From: Prauserella flavalba
Lineage (GTDB): Bacteria > Actinomycetota > Actinomycetes > Mycobacteriales > Pseudonocardiaceae
DNA length: 64,000 nt
Direction: 5' to 3'
NCBI RefSeq assembly: GCF_003202235.1
Contig: NZ_MASU01000005.1
Coordinates: 1 to 64,000 of the forward strand
In this document: piece after piece, positions 7,950-16,325 of the stretch
How the letters are laid out: each line of letters starts with the position of its first letter
Numbering within the stretch: the stretch's first letter is position 1
Notes under the pieces: model-generated
Told to the model about the DNA's origin: nothing
The model's database searches: none
The model's input: the letters and a program-made list of their open reading frames with translations, nothing else
Program-made: the position numbers and the translations under genes

Positions 7950-8927
7950 TCACAGCGTTTCCAGGTGCCGGGGGTCCAGCGGGAACTCCACGTGCGCGGC
8001 GAGCGACCGCGCCTGGTCGAGACCGACTTCGCGGAAGCGAACGGTGTCCTGCCCCGGCCGCAGCTGCCCGACCTTCCACAGCGCGGCCTGTACGATCGTG
8101 GCGACCACGGTGAAGCCGCCGGACGTCGCACCGTCCGGGCCGAGGATCGTCGGCACGTCGCCGTTGACGATCACGCCGCCCACCGGATAGCTGCCGTCGA
8201 GCACGTTGGACGGATGGTCGCCCGCGACCCCGCCGTCCGGCCTGGCCCAGCGGAACCGGTGAGGGTTCAGCAGCACCGCGAGCCGGTCGGAGTTGAGGTT
8301 CACCCGCCACGTCAGCGTCACCAGGTCCCGCCAGTCCTCGGCTGTGAGGAAGTCCGGGTCGGCGTGTGGGCCGCGCAGCACCTCCAGCTCCCAGTGCCGG
8401 TGGTAGGCCGGGCGCAGCGCCTGCGGCACGCGCAGCCGCGTGCCGGGTGCGGCGTCGCCGACGGACAGCAGGTCGCCGCGGATCAGGGCACGCCCGTCGA
8501 GACCGCCGAGTGCCCCGGCCGTGTGCAGCGCCCGGGACCCGAGCACGTCGGGCACGCCGATACCGCCGGACACGGCGAGGTAGAGCCGGAAGCCGGGCCC
8601 CTTCGCGGCGGTGCAGGTGAGCACGTCGCCCGGCCGCACCTCGACGCTCTCCCACAGGGGCACGGGCACGTCGTTGACCGCAGGGCCGCAGCCATCGGCC
8701 CCGCACAGTGCGACGAGGCCGTGGAAGTGGGCGCGCGCGGAGAACCGCCCGGCCGGTATCTCCAGCGCGGCGAGGCCGGGGGCGTTGCCCACGAGCACGT
8801 TGGCGAGGCGGAACGCGAGGTCGTCGGCGGGCCCTGACGGAAAGATGCCCTTGGCCTGCAGTCCCACGCGACCGGGGTGGTCCTGCACCGTCGTGCACAC
8901 GCCAGGGTCGAGGATCTCCAGCGTCAT
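7950..8927 (-). CDS. pxpC: PxpC/KipA-like carboxyltransferase-family protein, copy 2
   Basis: Second PxpC homologue, about 325 residues, starting MTLEILDPGVCTTVQD with YLAVSGGIGVPDVLGSRAL. It differs clearly from copy 1 (for example PSGPADDLAF against PSGALDQFSY). Several starts are possible: ATG 8927 matches the usual family N-terminus; GTG 8936 would give a GTGA overlap with the upstream pxpB2 stop; GTG 8942 is also in frame. It forms a two-gene unit with pxpB2 directly downstream of the PucR gene. No carrier or carboxylase genes accompany this copy. It could be a second 5-oxoprolinase half or act on another cyclic amide. Confidence 0.82.
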   Translation of the reverse strand: MTLEILDPGVCTTVQDHPGRVGLQAKGIFPSGPADDLAFRLANVLVGNAPGLAALEIPAGRFSARAHFHGLVALCGADGCGPAVNDVPVPLWESVEVRPGDVLTCTAAKGPGFRLYLAVSGGIGVPDVLGSRALHTAGALGGLDGRALIRGDLLSVGDAAPGTRLRVPQALRPAYHRHWELEVLRGPHADPDFLTAEDWRDLVTLTWRVNLNSDRLAVLLNPHRFRWARPDGGVAGDHPSNVLDGSYPVGGVIVNGDVPTILGPDGATSGGFTVVATIVQAALWKVGQLRPGQDTVRFREVGLDQARSLAAHVEFPLDPRHLETL

Positions 8928-8932
8928 CGGTC

Positions 8933-9820
8933 TCACCGCCACGCCACGTAGTCGGCGACAGCGAACGGGGCGTCCTCCACGTGGTAGCTGTAGGAGTCGT
9001 CGAGCACCCGCCTGCGGGCCCGGAGCAGGTCGTCCTCGTCAACGCGGGTGAACCGCACGCGGTCCCCGGCGCGGATCAGGAACGGGTCGTCGCGGAAGGC
9101 CCGGTTGCGGCCGAGCAGGTCGTAGATGGGCAGCGTGCGGCCGAACAACTGGTAGCTGCCCGGCGAGTCGACGGGGTAGACGGCCACGCACGGGCCGCCG
9201 ATGCCGACGGCGCCCTCCGGTGTCCACGCCCTGGTCGGGTTGTACTTCGGCACGTTCAGGGTGGATCCGCTGAGCGGGAACAGGAACGGCAGGCCGGGCG
9301 CGAAGCCGGTGAACGCGGCCCACCATTCGGTGCCGAGGATCGCCGCGTACAGTTCCTCGGCCCCGGCGAGTCCGTTCTGCTCCACCACGTAGGCGATGTT
9401 GCTGCCGCCCTCGGTGTACGGCGCGTCGGCGCGGATCGTCGTGGCGTAGCGGTGCACGGCTTGCCTGGTCGCCGAGTCGTCGAACGCGATGGGCAACTCG
9501 ACGCGCCTGCCGGGCAGAGTGAGCGCGGAGACCTCGGGCTGGCGGTCGTGCACGGCCTGCAGGTGCTCGACCACCGCGTCCCGGTTCGCGACCGCGGGAT
9601 CGAACCGGACCAGGATGGACCGCAGCCCCGGCGCCGCCTCGACGAACCCGGGCGGCGGATCCTCGGCCAGCCCGGTCAGCACGCCGACGGCGAAGAAGTT
9701 GAGCCGCAGATCGAGCTCGGCGTCGCCGTACTCGGCGAGCACATAGCGGTCACCGGCCTGCCGGTAGGTGATGGCGGGCCGTCCGCTCTGCTGGCGCACG
9801 GCGGCGATGACGGCGCCCAT
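8933..9820 (-). CDS. pxpB: PxpB/KipI-like protein, copy 2
   Basis: 295-residue second KipI-family protein. The family core is visible as AAFTGFAPGLPFLFPL and the KYNPTRAWTPEGAVGIGG block. ATG 9820 lies 2 bp after the stop of the PucR gene, so the regulator, pxpB2 and pxpC2 form one transcript; the longer upstream frame runs inside pucR and is rejected. It is diverged from copy 1 (for example PLFLFP against PFCYQM in the core). This suggests an old duplication or separate acquisition, with possible specialisation for another lactam. Confidence 0.82.
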   Translation of the reverse strand: MGAVIAAVRQQSGRPAITYRQAGDRYVLAEYGDAELDLRLNFFAVGVLTGLAEDPPPGFVEAAPGLRSILVRFDPAVANRDAVVEHLQAVHDRQPEVSALTLPGRRVELPIAFDDSATRQAVHRYATTIRADAPYTEGGSNIAYVVEQNGLAGAEELYAAILGTEWWAAFTGFAPGLPFLFPLSGSTLNVPKYNPTRAWTPEGAVGIGGPCVAVYPVDSPGSYQLFGRTLPIYDLLGRNRAFRDDPFLIRAGDRVRFTRVDEDDLLRARRRVLDDSYSYHVEDAPFAVADYVAWR

Positions 9821-9822
9821 GG

Positions 9823-10989
9823 TCAGGTCGCCTCCCGCAGTCGCAGCGCCAGCCACAGCTCGGCGCGCACGGTCGGGTCGTCGAGGTCGGCGTCGAGGAG
9901 CTCGGTGATGCGCCGCAGCCGGTAGCGCAGGGTGTGCCGGTGGATCCCGAGCGCGGTGGCGGACGCGTCGACAAGGCCGTTGTTGCCGAGAAACACCCGC
10001 AGCGTCGAGATGAGGTCCAGTTTGGACCGGTTGGCGTGCTGGTCGAGCGGGTCGAGCAGCGCCGCGGCCCACCCCTGCGCACCGGGGTGGTCGAGCTGCG
10101 CCAGCAGGCCCGCGGTGGCGACGTCCTTGGCGAGCACGAGCCGGTCGGTGCCGCGCGGGGTGCCGAAGAAGACCGAGCGGGTGCGCCGGAACGCGTCGGG
10201 CACCTCGGCGAGTGTGCCGCCCTCGCTGACCACGCCACGCGAGTGCGGCACCCGGTGCAGCACCTCCTCCAGGGCCTGCAGGTCGCCCTCGGCCACGGGC
10301 AGGAGCACGACGACGCTGTGCCGGTCGTAGCGGGCGACGAGCGCCCCGGTCTGACCGAGCCCCTGGTGTCGTTCGGCGGCGCGCAGCAGACCGGGCAGCT
10401 CCTCTACGGCGCAGCTGAGCCAGGCCACGCGCAGTGGCGCTCCGGGCAGGGGCACGCCGAGGATGTCGGCGGCGGACTCGGTGAGCTCAGGGTGCCCCGC
10501 GGTGGCGAGCCGCAGCACCGCGAGGTTCGCGGCGCGCTGTCGTTCGACGGCCTGCAGCTGACGGCTCATGTCCAGTGCGAGCAGGCCGACGGCGCTGGCG
10601 AGCACCGAGTGGTCGGCGGGGCTCAGTGGCGCTTGCCGGCCCGCTGCGAGATACCCGGCGACGTCCCCGTCAGTGCCGATGGGCAGCACCGCCACCTGGT
10701 CGGTGCCGAAAGCGAGGGACGCGGCGTGAAGCGGGGAGCCACCGGCGAGCCGGTCGATGTCGAGGCGCAGGCTGGCGGCGTGCCTGCGGGCCTGCGACGG
10801 CGCGCTGTGCAGGGCGGCGCCGGTCTCGTCGAGAAGCAACACCCAGCACTCGAGAGCGGACGCGAGCTCCGTGACCACGGCGCGGGGCCCGCCCGAGGAG
10901 AGCGCGGCGCCGATCAGCGAGCGCTGTGCCTCGAGCGCGCCGGACAGCGCGTTCTCCAGCCACCGCACGGTCGGTTCTCTGGCACTCAC
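9823..10989 (-). CDS. PucR-family transcriptional regulator
   Basis: 388 residues. The C-terminal PucR helix-turn-helix is clear (about the last 60 residues: LRVFLGNNGLVDASATALGIHRHTLRYRLRR). The middle looks like a GAF-type sensor region and a GGDEF-like PucR linker. GTG 10989 is preferred because GGGAGG sits 5 nt upstream. The longest frame would start at 11151, directly on top of the divergent gene's start codon, leaving no promoter. Co-transcribed with pxpB2-pxpC2, so it most likely controls pyroglutamate or related amide use in response to a nitrogen-rich ligand (inference). Confidence 0.85.
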   Translation of the reverse strand: MSAREPTVRWLENALSGALEAQRSLIGAALSSGGPRAVVTELASALECWVLLLDETGAALHSAPSQARRHAASLRLDIDRLAGGSPLHAASLAFGTDQVAVLPIGTDGDVAGYLAAGRQAPLSPADHSVLASAVGLLALDMSRQLQAVERQRAANLAVLRLATAGHPELTESAADILGVPLPGAPLRVAWLSCAVEELPGLLRAAERHQGLGQTGALVARYDRHSVVVLLPVAEGDLQALEEVLHRVPHSRGVVSEGGTLAEVPDAFRRTRSVFFGTPRGTDRLVLAKDVATAGLLAQLDHPGAQGWAAALLDPLDQHANRSKLDLISTLRVFLGNNGLVDASATALGIHRHTLRYRLRRITELLDADLDDPTVRAELWLALRLREAT

Positions 10990-11149
10990 GGCATCCTCCC
11001 GCCGTGCAGTGTCGCATCCCCGCCACCGCCCCGGCAGCTGGGCGGTGAGGAACGCGTCGCGGCCGGTCCTGACCGGGAGCCGGAGGCCGCCGAGGATCCG
11101 GACGAGTTCGCGGAGCCGATCCTGCGCCAGCGGTGACAGACTCTGGCGC
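10990..11149. promoter_or_regulatory. Divergent promoter region, pucR / NTF2-fold gene
   Basis: 160 bp between the chosen pucR start and the ATG at 11150. The PucR Shine-Dalgarno (gggagg) is at its left edge. No clear palindrome was found, so control by PucR at this site is only positional inference. Confidence 0.4.
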
Positions 11150-11530
11150 ATGGACGAACAGCGACTGCGGGCGTGGGTCGCCGCCTACGAACGCGCCTGG
11201 CGAACACCGGGCACGGAGGTGCTGGGGGAGCTCTTCACGGCGGACGCGACGTACCGGCAGACGCCGTACCGCGAGCCCGTGCGCGGGCTGCCCGCCATCG
11301 CGCGGATGTGGGAGGCCGAACGTGCCGGGCCTGACGAGGTCTTCCGGATGACCGGCGAGCCGGTGGCCCTCGACGGTGACACCGCCGTGGTGCGGGTGGA
11401 GGTGAGCTACGGCGAGCCGGTGCGGCAGGAGTACCGCGACCTGTGGGTCATCCGCTTCGCCGGTGATGGCCGCTGCCGGGCCTTCGAGGAGTGGCCGTTC
11501 TGGCCGGAGAAGTCCCATCGCCCGGACTGA
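11150..11530 (+). CDS. NTF2-like (SnoaL-type) small protein
   Basis: 126 residues with the alpha+beta cone pattern of the nuclear-transport-factor-2/SnoaL superfamily: an N-terminal helix (LRAWVAAYERAW), the segment LFTADATYRQTPY, then beta strands ending FEEWPFWPE. Members are isomerases, dehydratases, hydrolases or ligand-binding proteins, and nothing here fixes which. The start ATG 11150 follows a weak ribosome site. It is a single gene, ended by a strong hairpin, divergent from pucR and convergent with the P450 gene. It is not obviously part of either neighbouring pathway. Confidence 0.75.
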   Translation: MDEQRLRAWVAAYERAWRTPGTEVLGELFTADATYRQTPYREPVRGLPAIARMWEAERAGPDEVFRMTGEPVALDGDTAVVRVEVSYGEPVRQEYRDLWVIRFAGDGRCRAFEEWPFWPEKSHRPD

Positions 11531-11558
11531 CGTGGGGAGCAGGGTCCTGCTCCCCACG
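11531..11558. terminator. Bidirectional hairpin terminator
   Basis: A perfect 13-bp stem, cgtggggagcagg / cctgctccccacg, with a 2-base gt loop lies between the convergent stop codons of the NTF2-like gene (11530) and the P450 gene (11567). No U-tract follows, which is usual in high-GC actinobacteria. Confidence 0.85.
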
Positions 11559-11566
11559 CCGGCGGG

Positions 11567-12913
11567 TCACGGCCCGCTGCGGACCGGCCGGTCGCCGCGG
11601 TCGGGGTCCTCGGTGAACCTCAGCCACAGGCTGGCTGGCCCATGGAAGAGGAAGCTCGGCCGGTACGGCGGCGGGTACTCCTTGCCAGGGGCGAGCTCGA
11701 TCGCGGAGAAGCGGTCGGTGATCTCCTCCAGCGCCACCTTCATCTCCTGGCGGGCCAGCGGTGCGCCGATGCAGAGGTGCGGGCCCCAGCCGAAGGTCAT
11801 GTGCCGGGTGGTCTGGTCCTCGTCGAGGTCGACCTTGTCGGCGTTCAGGCCGTACGCGGACTTGTCGTAGTTGGCGCCGGCGAAGGACAGCCACACGAAG
11901 TCACCGGCATTGACCTGCCTGCCACCCACCTCGACGTCGGCCTTGGCGCGGCGGAAGATGCCGAGTGCCGGTCCCGCGACGCGCAGCATGCCCTCGATGT
12001 AGTTGGGGATCTTCTCCGGCTCGCGGCGCAGCCGCTGGTAGGTCTCCGGATTGGTGGCGAGGTCCTCCAGCATGCGCGACATCGCGGCGTCGGAGGTGTC
12101 GGCGCCGCCCACGACGAGCAGCTGGTAGACCATCATCAGGTCGTCCCGACTCATCCGCTCCGGGCTCTTCTCGTTCTCGTGCACCACCATCGACGTCAGA
12201 TCGTCGGTGGGGTTGTGCATGCGGTCTTCCGCGGCGGCGTTGAAGTAGTCGTCGAAGTCGAACCGGGTCTTCGACAGCTCCCGGATGTTGTCGTCGGAGA
12301 GGTCCTCGGTCGCGATCATCGAGTTGAGGTCGGTGACCCAGCCGCGCAGCTTCTGCCGGTCCTCCTCGGGAAGCCCGAGCACCGCCGAGATCACGGCCAT
12401 GGGGTAGGGCTCGGCGAAGGTCTGCACGAACTCGACCTCACCGGCCTTCGCCGCGACGTCGTCGAGCAGCCTGCGGGCGATGCGGCGCATGTTGTCCGCG
12501 TTCTTGCGCACCGCCGTGGGCGTGAGCGCGCGGTTGATGATCCGCCGGTGTCGCGTGTGGACCGGCGGGTCGGAGAACAGCAGCACGCGACGCGCGCCCG
12601 CTCCGTAGCCTTCGATGCGGTGCTTGGTCTCCGGATTCTCCCGCGCCAGCTCGATCATCCGGGTCCACACCGCGTCGGCCTTCTCGCCGATGCACTGTTC
12701 GGCCGAGAAGTCGGTGTTGTTGTTGAGCACCTGCGTGGCCAGCTCATAGCTGGTCACCACCCAGAAGTTCGCGTCGGCGTACCAGGAAATCGGTGCTTCC
12801 TCCCTGGCGGCGTCGAAGTGCTGGAAGGGGCACCGCAGTGCCTCCTTGTCGAACTCGAAGACGGGCGCGTACTTCGGGCGCGTGGACTCGGATGTGTCCG
12901 GTGTGGTCGTCAC
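11567..12913 (-). CDS. Cytochrome P450 with atypical ExxR region
   Basis: 448-residue soluble bacterial P450. The heme-thiolate signature FGWGPHLCIGAPLAR places the cysteine at 381. The I-helix oxygen-activation segment is LLVVGGADTSDA (D272, T273). The K-helix reads IEGMLR at 306-311: in the usual EELLR alignment the conserved ExxR glutamate is replaced by G308, with E307 one place early. It likely hydroxylates a hydrophobic substrate to start the neighbouring degradation pathway, with electrons perhaps from the ferredoxin at 28042. It is second in a leftward unit behind a mycofactocin-type SDR, 33 bp apart, a pairing that suggests hydroxylation followed by alcohol oxidation. Confidence 0.92.
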   Translation of the reverse strand: MTTTPDTSESTRPKYAPVFEFDKEALRCPFQHFDAAREEAPISWYADANFWVVTSYELATQVLNNNTDFSAEQCIGEKADAVWTRMIELARENPETKHRIEGYGAGARRVLLFSDPPVHTRHRRIINRALTPTAVRKNADNMRRIARRLLDDVAAKAGEVEFVQTFAEPYPMAVISAVLGLPEEDRQKLRGWVTDLNSMIATEDLSDDNIRELSKTRFDFDDYFNAAAEDRMHNPTDDLTSMVVHENEKSPERMSRDDLMMVYQLLVVGGADTSDAAMSRMLEDLATNPETYQRLRREPEKIPNYIEGMLRVAGPALGIFRRAKADVEVGGRQVNAGDFVWLSFAGANYDKSAYGLNADKVDLDEDQTTRHMTFGWGPHLCIGAPLARQEMKVALEEITDRFSAIELAPGKEYPPPYRPSFLFHGPASLWLRFTEDPDRGDRPVRSGP

Positions 12914-12946
12914 TGTGCCTCCTGCTTCGTCGAAGGGGTGTGCTGC

Positions 12947-13780
12947 TCAGGAGCGGACGAGCTGTCCGCCGTCGACGGGAACGGTGATGCCCGTGATGTA
13001 GCGCGCCTCGTCGGAGGAGAGCCACAGCACGGCGTTGCTGACGTCGACCGGTTCGAGCCAGGGGTTGGGCAGGATCGTGAGGCCCTTGTAGGCCTCGGCG
13101 ATGTCCTCCCGCGTGGGGTTCGGGTTGTCCGGGAGGAACTGGGAGATCAGCGCCTTGTTCATCGACATGTCGGTGTTGATCAGCCCGGGGTTGACGGTGT
13201 TGACCCGGATCGCGTGCGGACCCAGCTCCTGGGCGAGGGTCTGCATCAGGCCGATGATCCCGGCCTTCGACGCGGAGTAGTGCCCCATGCCGCCGAAGCC
13301 CTTGATGCCGGCCACGGAGCTGACGAGCACGATCGCGCCGCCGGTGGCCTGCTCGATCATCGCCGGGGCCACGGCCTTGACGGTGTTCCAGGTGCCGGTG
13401 AGGTTGGTGTCGATGATCGCCTGCCACTGCTGTGGCGTGAGCTCCCACGCCGCGCCGAGGGTGGAGATCCCGGCGTTGGCCACCACGATGTCGAGCGACC
13501 CGAGTGTTCGCCGGGCCTCGGCGACGAGTGCCTCCAGCGCTGCGAGGTCCCGGACGTCGGCCTGGGAGGTGATCACCCGCCTGCCGTGTTTCTCCACCAG
13601 CGCCGCGGTCTCCGCGAGGTCCTCGGGCGTGCCCATCGGATACTGCACCCCGTCCTCCTGGGTGCAGTGGTCGAGCGCGACGATGTCGGCGCCCTCCTCC
13701 GCGAGCCGGACGCAATGCGACCGTCCCATGCCCTTCGCGGCGCCCGTGACCAGCGCAACCTTGTTCGCAACGCGCGCCAT
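12947..13780 (-). CDS. Mycofactocin-type SDR oxidoreductase
   Basis: 277-residue short-chain dehydrogenase: cofactor motif VTGAAKGMGRSH, NAG at the end of strand 4, catalytic S and YxxxK (Y-S-A-S-K). The extended loop after the cofactor fold (CTQEDGVQYPMGTPEDL) is typical of the mycofactocin-coupled SDR subgroup, which holds its NAD tightly and hands electrons to mycofactocin. It probably oxidises a secondary alcohol made by the P450. The gene leads the leftward unit SDR-P450 and is divergent from the long rightward operon across a palindrome-rich promoter region. A related SDR (18341) lies in that operon. Confidence 0.88.
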   Translation of the reverse strand: MARVANKVALVTGAAKGMGRSHCVRLAEEGADIVALDHCTQEDGVQYPMGTPEDLAETAALVEKHGRRVITSQADVRDLAALEALVAEARRTLGSLDIVVANAGISTLGAAWELTPQQWQAIIDTNLTGTWNTVKAVAPAMIEQATGGAIVLVSSVAGIKGFGGMGHYSASKAGIIGLMQTLAQELGPHAIRVNTVNPGLINTDMSMNKALISQFLPDNPNPTREDIAEAYKGLTILPNPWLEPVDVSNAVLWLSSDEARYITGITVPVDGGQLVRS

Positions 13781-13829
13781 CGCACTCTCCTTCGAGTCGT
13801 GTCGGGTGGGTCACAATGTAGGTGAACGC

Positions 13830-13862
13830 GAAGTTGACTGCAACTTCAATTCGAACTTGAAG
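13830..13862. promoter_or_regulatory. Overlapping palindromic operators between SDR-P450 and the CoA-transferase operon
   Basis: Two overlapping inverted repeats fill the 154-bp divergent region: gaagttg-actg-caacttc (13830-13847) and cttcaa-N7-ttgaag (13844-13862, with ttcgaa in its centre). The segment is AT-rich against its surroundings. This is how a TetR- or GntR-type dimer pair would bind and control both directions together. No regulator gene lies next to it, so the protein is probably encoded elsewhere. Confidence 0.65.
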
Positions 13863-13934
13863 TCGACGTCGAGTTGTCGTAGGGTCGGTGCATCGTCGGC
13901 GACGGGGCCGCGAACGTGACCGGAGGAGGTCGGT

Positions 13935-16325
13935 GTGCCGGGACGGGGCGTGTACTCGGGTCTGCGGGTCGTGGATCTCACGCAGGGCGTGGCCGGAGCC
14001 ATCACCACGATGTTGCTCGCCGACGCCGGTGCGGAGGTGATCCGGATCGACCTTCCCGGTGATCCGTGCGCTCACCTCTCGGGCTACCGCGTGTGGCACC
14101 GGGGCAAGCGGCGCGCGAGCCTGGACCTCGACGCCGATCTCGCCGAGATCAGGGCGCTGGCCGCCGGTGCCGACGTGCTCGTGGAGACGTTCGAGCAGGC
14201 TCCGGCCGGGCTCGACGCCGCGTCGCTGTCGGCGCTCAACCCCCGGCTGGTGCACTGCTCGATCACGGGCTACGGCGACGCCGCCGCACACCGCGGCCGT
14301 CCCGCCGTGGACGCGCTGGTGGCGGCGCGCACCGGGCTGCACTGGGAGGCACGCGGCATCCCCGGCACCACGATCGGCAGGCTCTCCGGCTGGACCGACC
14401 CGCTCGCGGACCTCGACGCGGACCCCGCGACAGCGGTGGGTCCCGACCGGCCGGGCCCGATGTTCACCGGCATCCCGTGGGCCAGCAACGCCGCGGCGTA
14501 CCTCGCGACGATCGCGGTGGCGGGAGCCCTGCGCGCCCGCGAGGTGTGCGGGCGCGGACAGCACGTGGCGACGTCACTGTTGCAGGGCGTGCTCTGCTCG
14601 ACGAGCATCGCGTGGCAGCGCGCCGAGCTGCCCGACAGCGAGAGCTACCTCGGCTGGACCACGGATCCCCGTGCCCCCAAGGGTTTCTATCGCACGTCCG
14701 ACGGCCGGTGGGTGCAGCAGTGGGTGCAGCTGCCGGGGTTCATGCTCGGCGTCAGCGAGGGCGACGAGCTGGTGCTGCCCGAGCGCGGCGCCTCGCCGAA
14801 GGACGCCGACCTGCGGATCTCCACCGACTACACGGAAATGGTGCTGCTGCACCACTTCCACCCGCAGATGGAGGCCGCCGCGGCCCGGTTCCCCGCCGCC
14901 GAGTGGGAGAAGGTCGCGAAGGCCGCCGGGGTGCCGTTCGAGATCGTGCGCCCGCCCGAGGAGGCGCTGCTCGACCCCGCGCTGCTGGAGGACGGCTGTG
15001 TCGTGGAGCTGCCGGATCCCGAGCACGGGGCGATCCGCTCGGTCGGCTCGGTCGTGCACCTCTCTGAGTGCCCCGCCCCCATCGAGAAGGGGACCGTGCC
15101 ACCCGGTACCGACACCGCGTGGGCGCGCGAGCAGGCCGCCCGCGCGCCGGAACCCACGCCCTCGGCCGGGACCGACCCCGCGGCGCCGCTCGCCGGCATC
15201 CGCGTGCTCGACCTCGGGCTCGCGATCGCGGGACCGTACGGCGCGCAGCTGCTGGCCGATCTCGGTGCCGACGTCATCAAGGTCAACGCCAAGCACGACG
15301 ACTTCTGGATGCGCACGCAGTACTCGCACATGTCCAACCGCGGCAAGCGCAGCCTGGCGATCGACCTGAAGGACCCGCGCGGGCTCGCCCTCTTCTACGA
15401 CCTCGTGCGCGGCGCGGACGTGGTGCACCACAACATGCGGTACGGCGCCGCGCAACGGCTGAAGATCGACTACGAGTCGCTGAAGAGCGTCAACCCGGCC
15501 CTCGTCTACTGCCACACGCGCGGTTACGAGCACGGCGAGCGCGACAGCAAGCCCGCCAACGACCAGACGGCCGCCGCGCTCGCGGGCACCGAGTGGGTCG
15601 ACGGCGCGGCCGACAGCGGCGGCACGCCGATCTGGCCGTCGATCTCGCTGGGCGACACGGGCAACGGGCTGCTGTCGGCGATCGGGGTGCTGCAGGCGCT
15701 CTACCACCGGGACCGGACGGGCAGGGGGCAGTTCGTCGACACGTCGATCGCCTACGCCCACCTGCTCAACGCGTCGATGGCCTGGACCACGCCCGACGGC
15801 TCGGTGCGCGGTGACCGCCCGGTCGTGGACGCGGACAGCTGGGGTATCTCGGCACTGCACCGCATCTACCCGGCTTCCGAGGGCTGGCTGTGCCTGGCCG
15901 TCACCTCCGAGGACGACTGGCGGGCGCTGTGCGCCGCGGTGCCCGCGGTCGCGGGCAAGGGCCGGGGCGACGCCGACCTCGCCGGCGTGCTGGGCGCGGC
16001 GTTCGCCACCGACACGGCCCAGGCGTGGGGCAAGATCCTCGACGCCCACGGCGTACCCGCCGAGGTGTGCGCCACCGCGCCGGGCACCGTGCTCTTCGAC
16101 GACCCGGACCTCAAGGACCGCGGGCTCGTGGTCGGCTACCGGCACCCCGTCACCGGCGACATGGAGATGGCGGGCAGGCTCATGGACCTCGCGGGCGGCC
16201 GCGGGTCCGGACGGCCGCCGCTGATCGGCGAGCACACCCGGGAGATTTTGCTCGAGCTGGGCCTGTCCGGGGTCGATGTGGACGCACTGCTGGAGGCCGG
16301 TGTCGTCAGGGACGGTGTGGCATGA
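13935..16325 (+). CDS. Double-domain family III (CaiB/BaiF) CoA-transferase
   Basis: 796 residues made of two tandem CaiB/BaiF domains: domain 1 about residues 1-400 (GLRVVDLTQGVAGAITTMLLADAGAEVIRID), domain 2 from about 415 (GIRVLDLGLAIAGPYGAQLLADLGADVIKV). Single-domain relatives of about 400 residues act as dimers that move CoA between carboxylic acids through an aspartyl-CoA intermediate; a fused pair can be a one-chain pseudo-dimer. The GTG start at 13935 follows ggaggagg. First gene of the rightward operon, and its stop overlaps the next start (ATGA). Likely role: charging or recycling CoA for the pathway acid, in parallel with the acyl-CoA synthetase at 25485. Confidence 0.88.
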   Translation: MPGRGVYSGLRVVDLTQGVAGAITTMLLADAGAEVIRIDLPGDPCAHLSGYRVWHRGKRRASLDLDADLAEIRALAAGADVLVETFEQAPAGLDAASLSALNPRLVHCSITGYGDAAAHRGRPAVDALVAARTGLHWEARGIPGTTIGRLSGWTDPLADLDADPATAVGPDRPGPMFTGIPWASNAAAYLATIAVAGALRAREVCGRGQHVATSLLQGVLCSTSIAWQRAELPDSESYLGWTTDPRAPKGFYRTSDGRWVQQWVQLPGFMLGVSEGDELVLPERGASPKDADLRISTDYTEMVLLHHFHPQMEAAAARFPAAEWEKVAKAAGVPFEIVRPPEEALLDPALLEDGCVVELPDPEHGAIRSVGSVVHLSECPAPIEKGTVPPGTDTAWAREQAARAPEPTPSAGTDPAAPLAGIRVLDLGLAIAGPYGAQLLADLGADVIKVNAKHDDFWMRTQYSHMSNRGKRSLAIDLKDPRGLALFYDLVRGADVVHHNMRYGAAQRLKIDYESLKSVNPALVYCHTRGYEHGERDSKPANDQTAAALAGTEWVDGAADSGGTPIWPSISLGDTGNGLLSAIGVLQALYHRDRTGRGQFVDTSIAYAHLLNASMAWTTPDGSVRGDRPVVDADSWGISALHRIYPASEGWLCLAVTSEDDWRALCAAVPAVAGKGRGDADLAGVLGAAFATDTAQAWGKILDAHGVPAEVCATAPGTVLFDDPDLKDRGLVVGYRHPVTGDMEMAGRLMDLAGGRGSGRPPLIGEHTREILLELGLSGVDVDALLEAGVVRDGVA

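Noticed and set aside
7194-8837. A 547-codon plus-strand frame over pxpA and pxpC copy 2
   Set aside because: Low-complexity Arg/Ser/Pro product lying across two real genes in opposite orientation; no ribosome site or family signal.
10990-11151. Longer start for the PucR regulator at 11151
   Set aside because: It would place two divergent start codons on the same bases, and the GTG at 10989 has a better ribosome site.
14574-16235. A 553-codon minus-strand frame over the CoA-transferase gene
   Set aside because: Antisense shadow without recognisable domains; the plus-strand gene has two full CaiB/BaiF domains.
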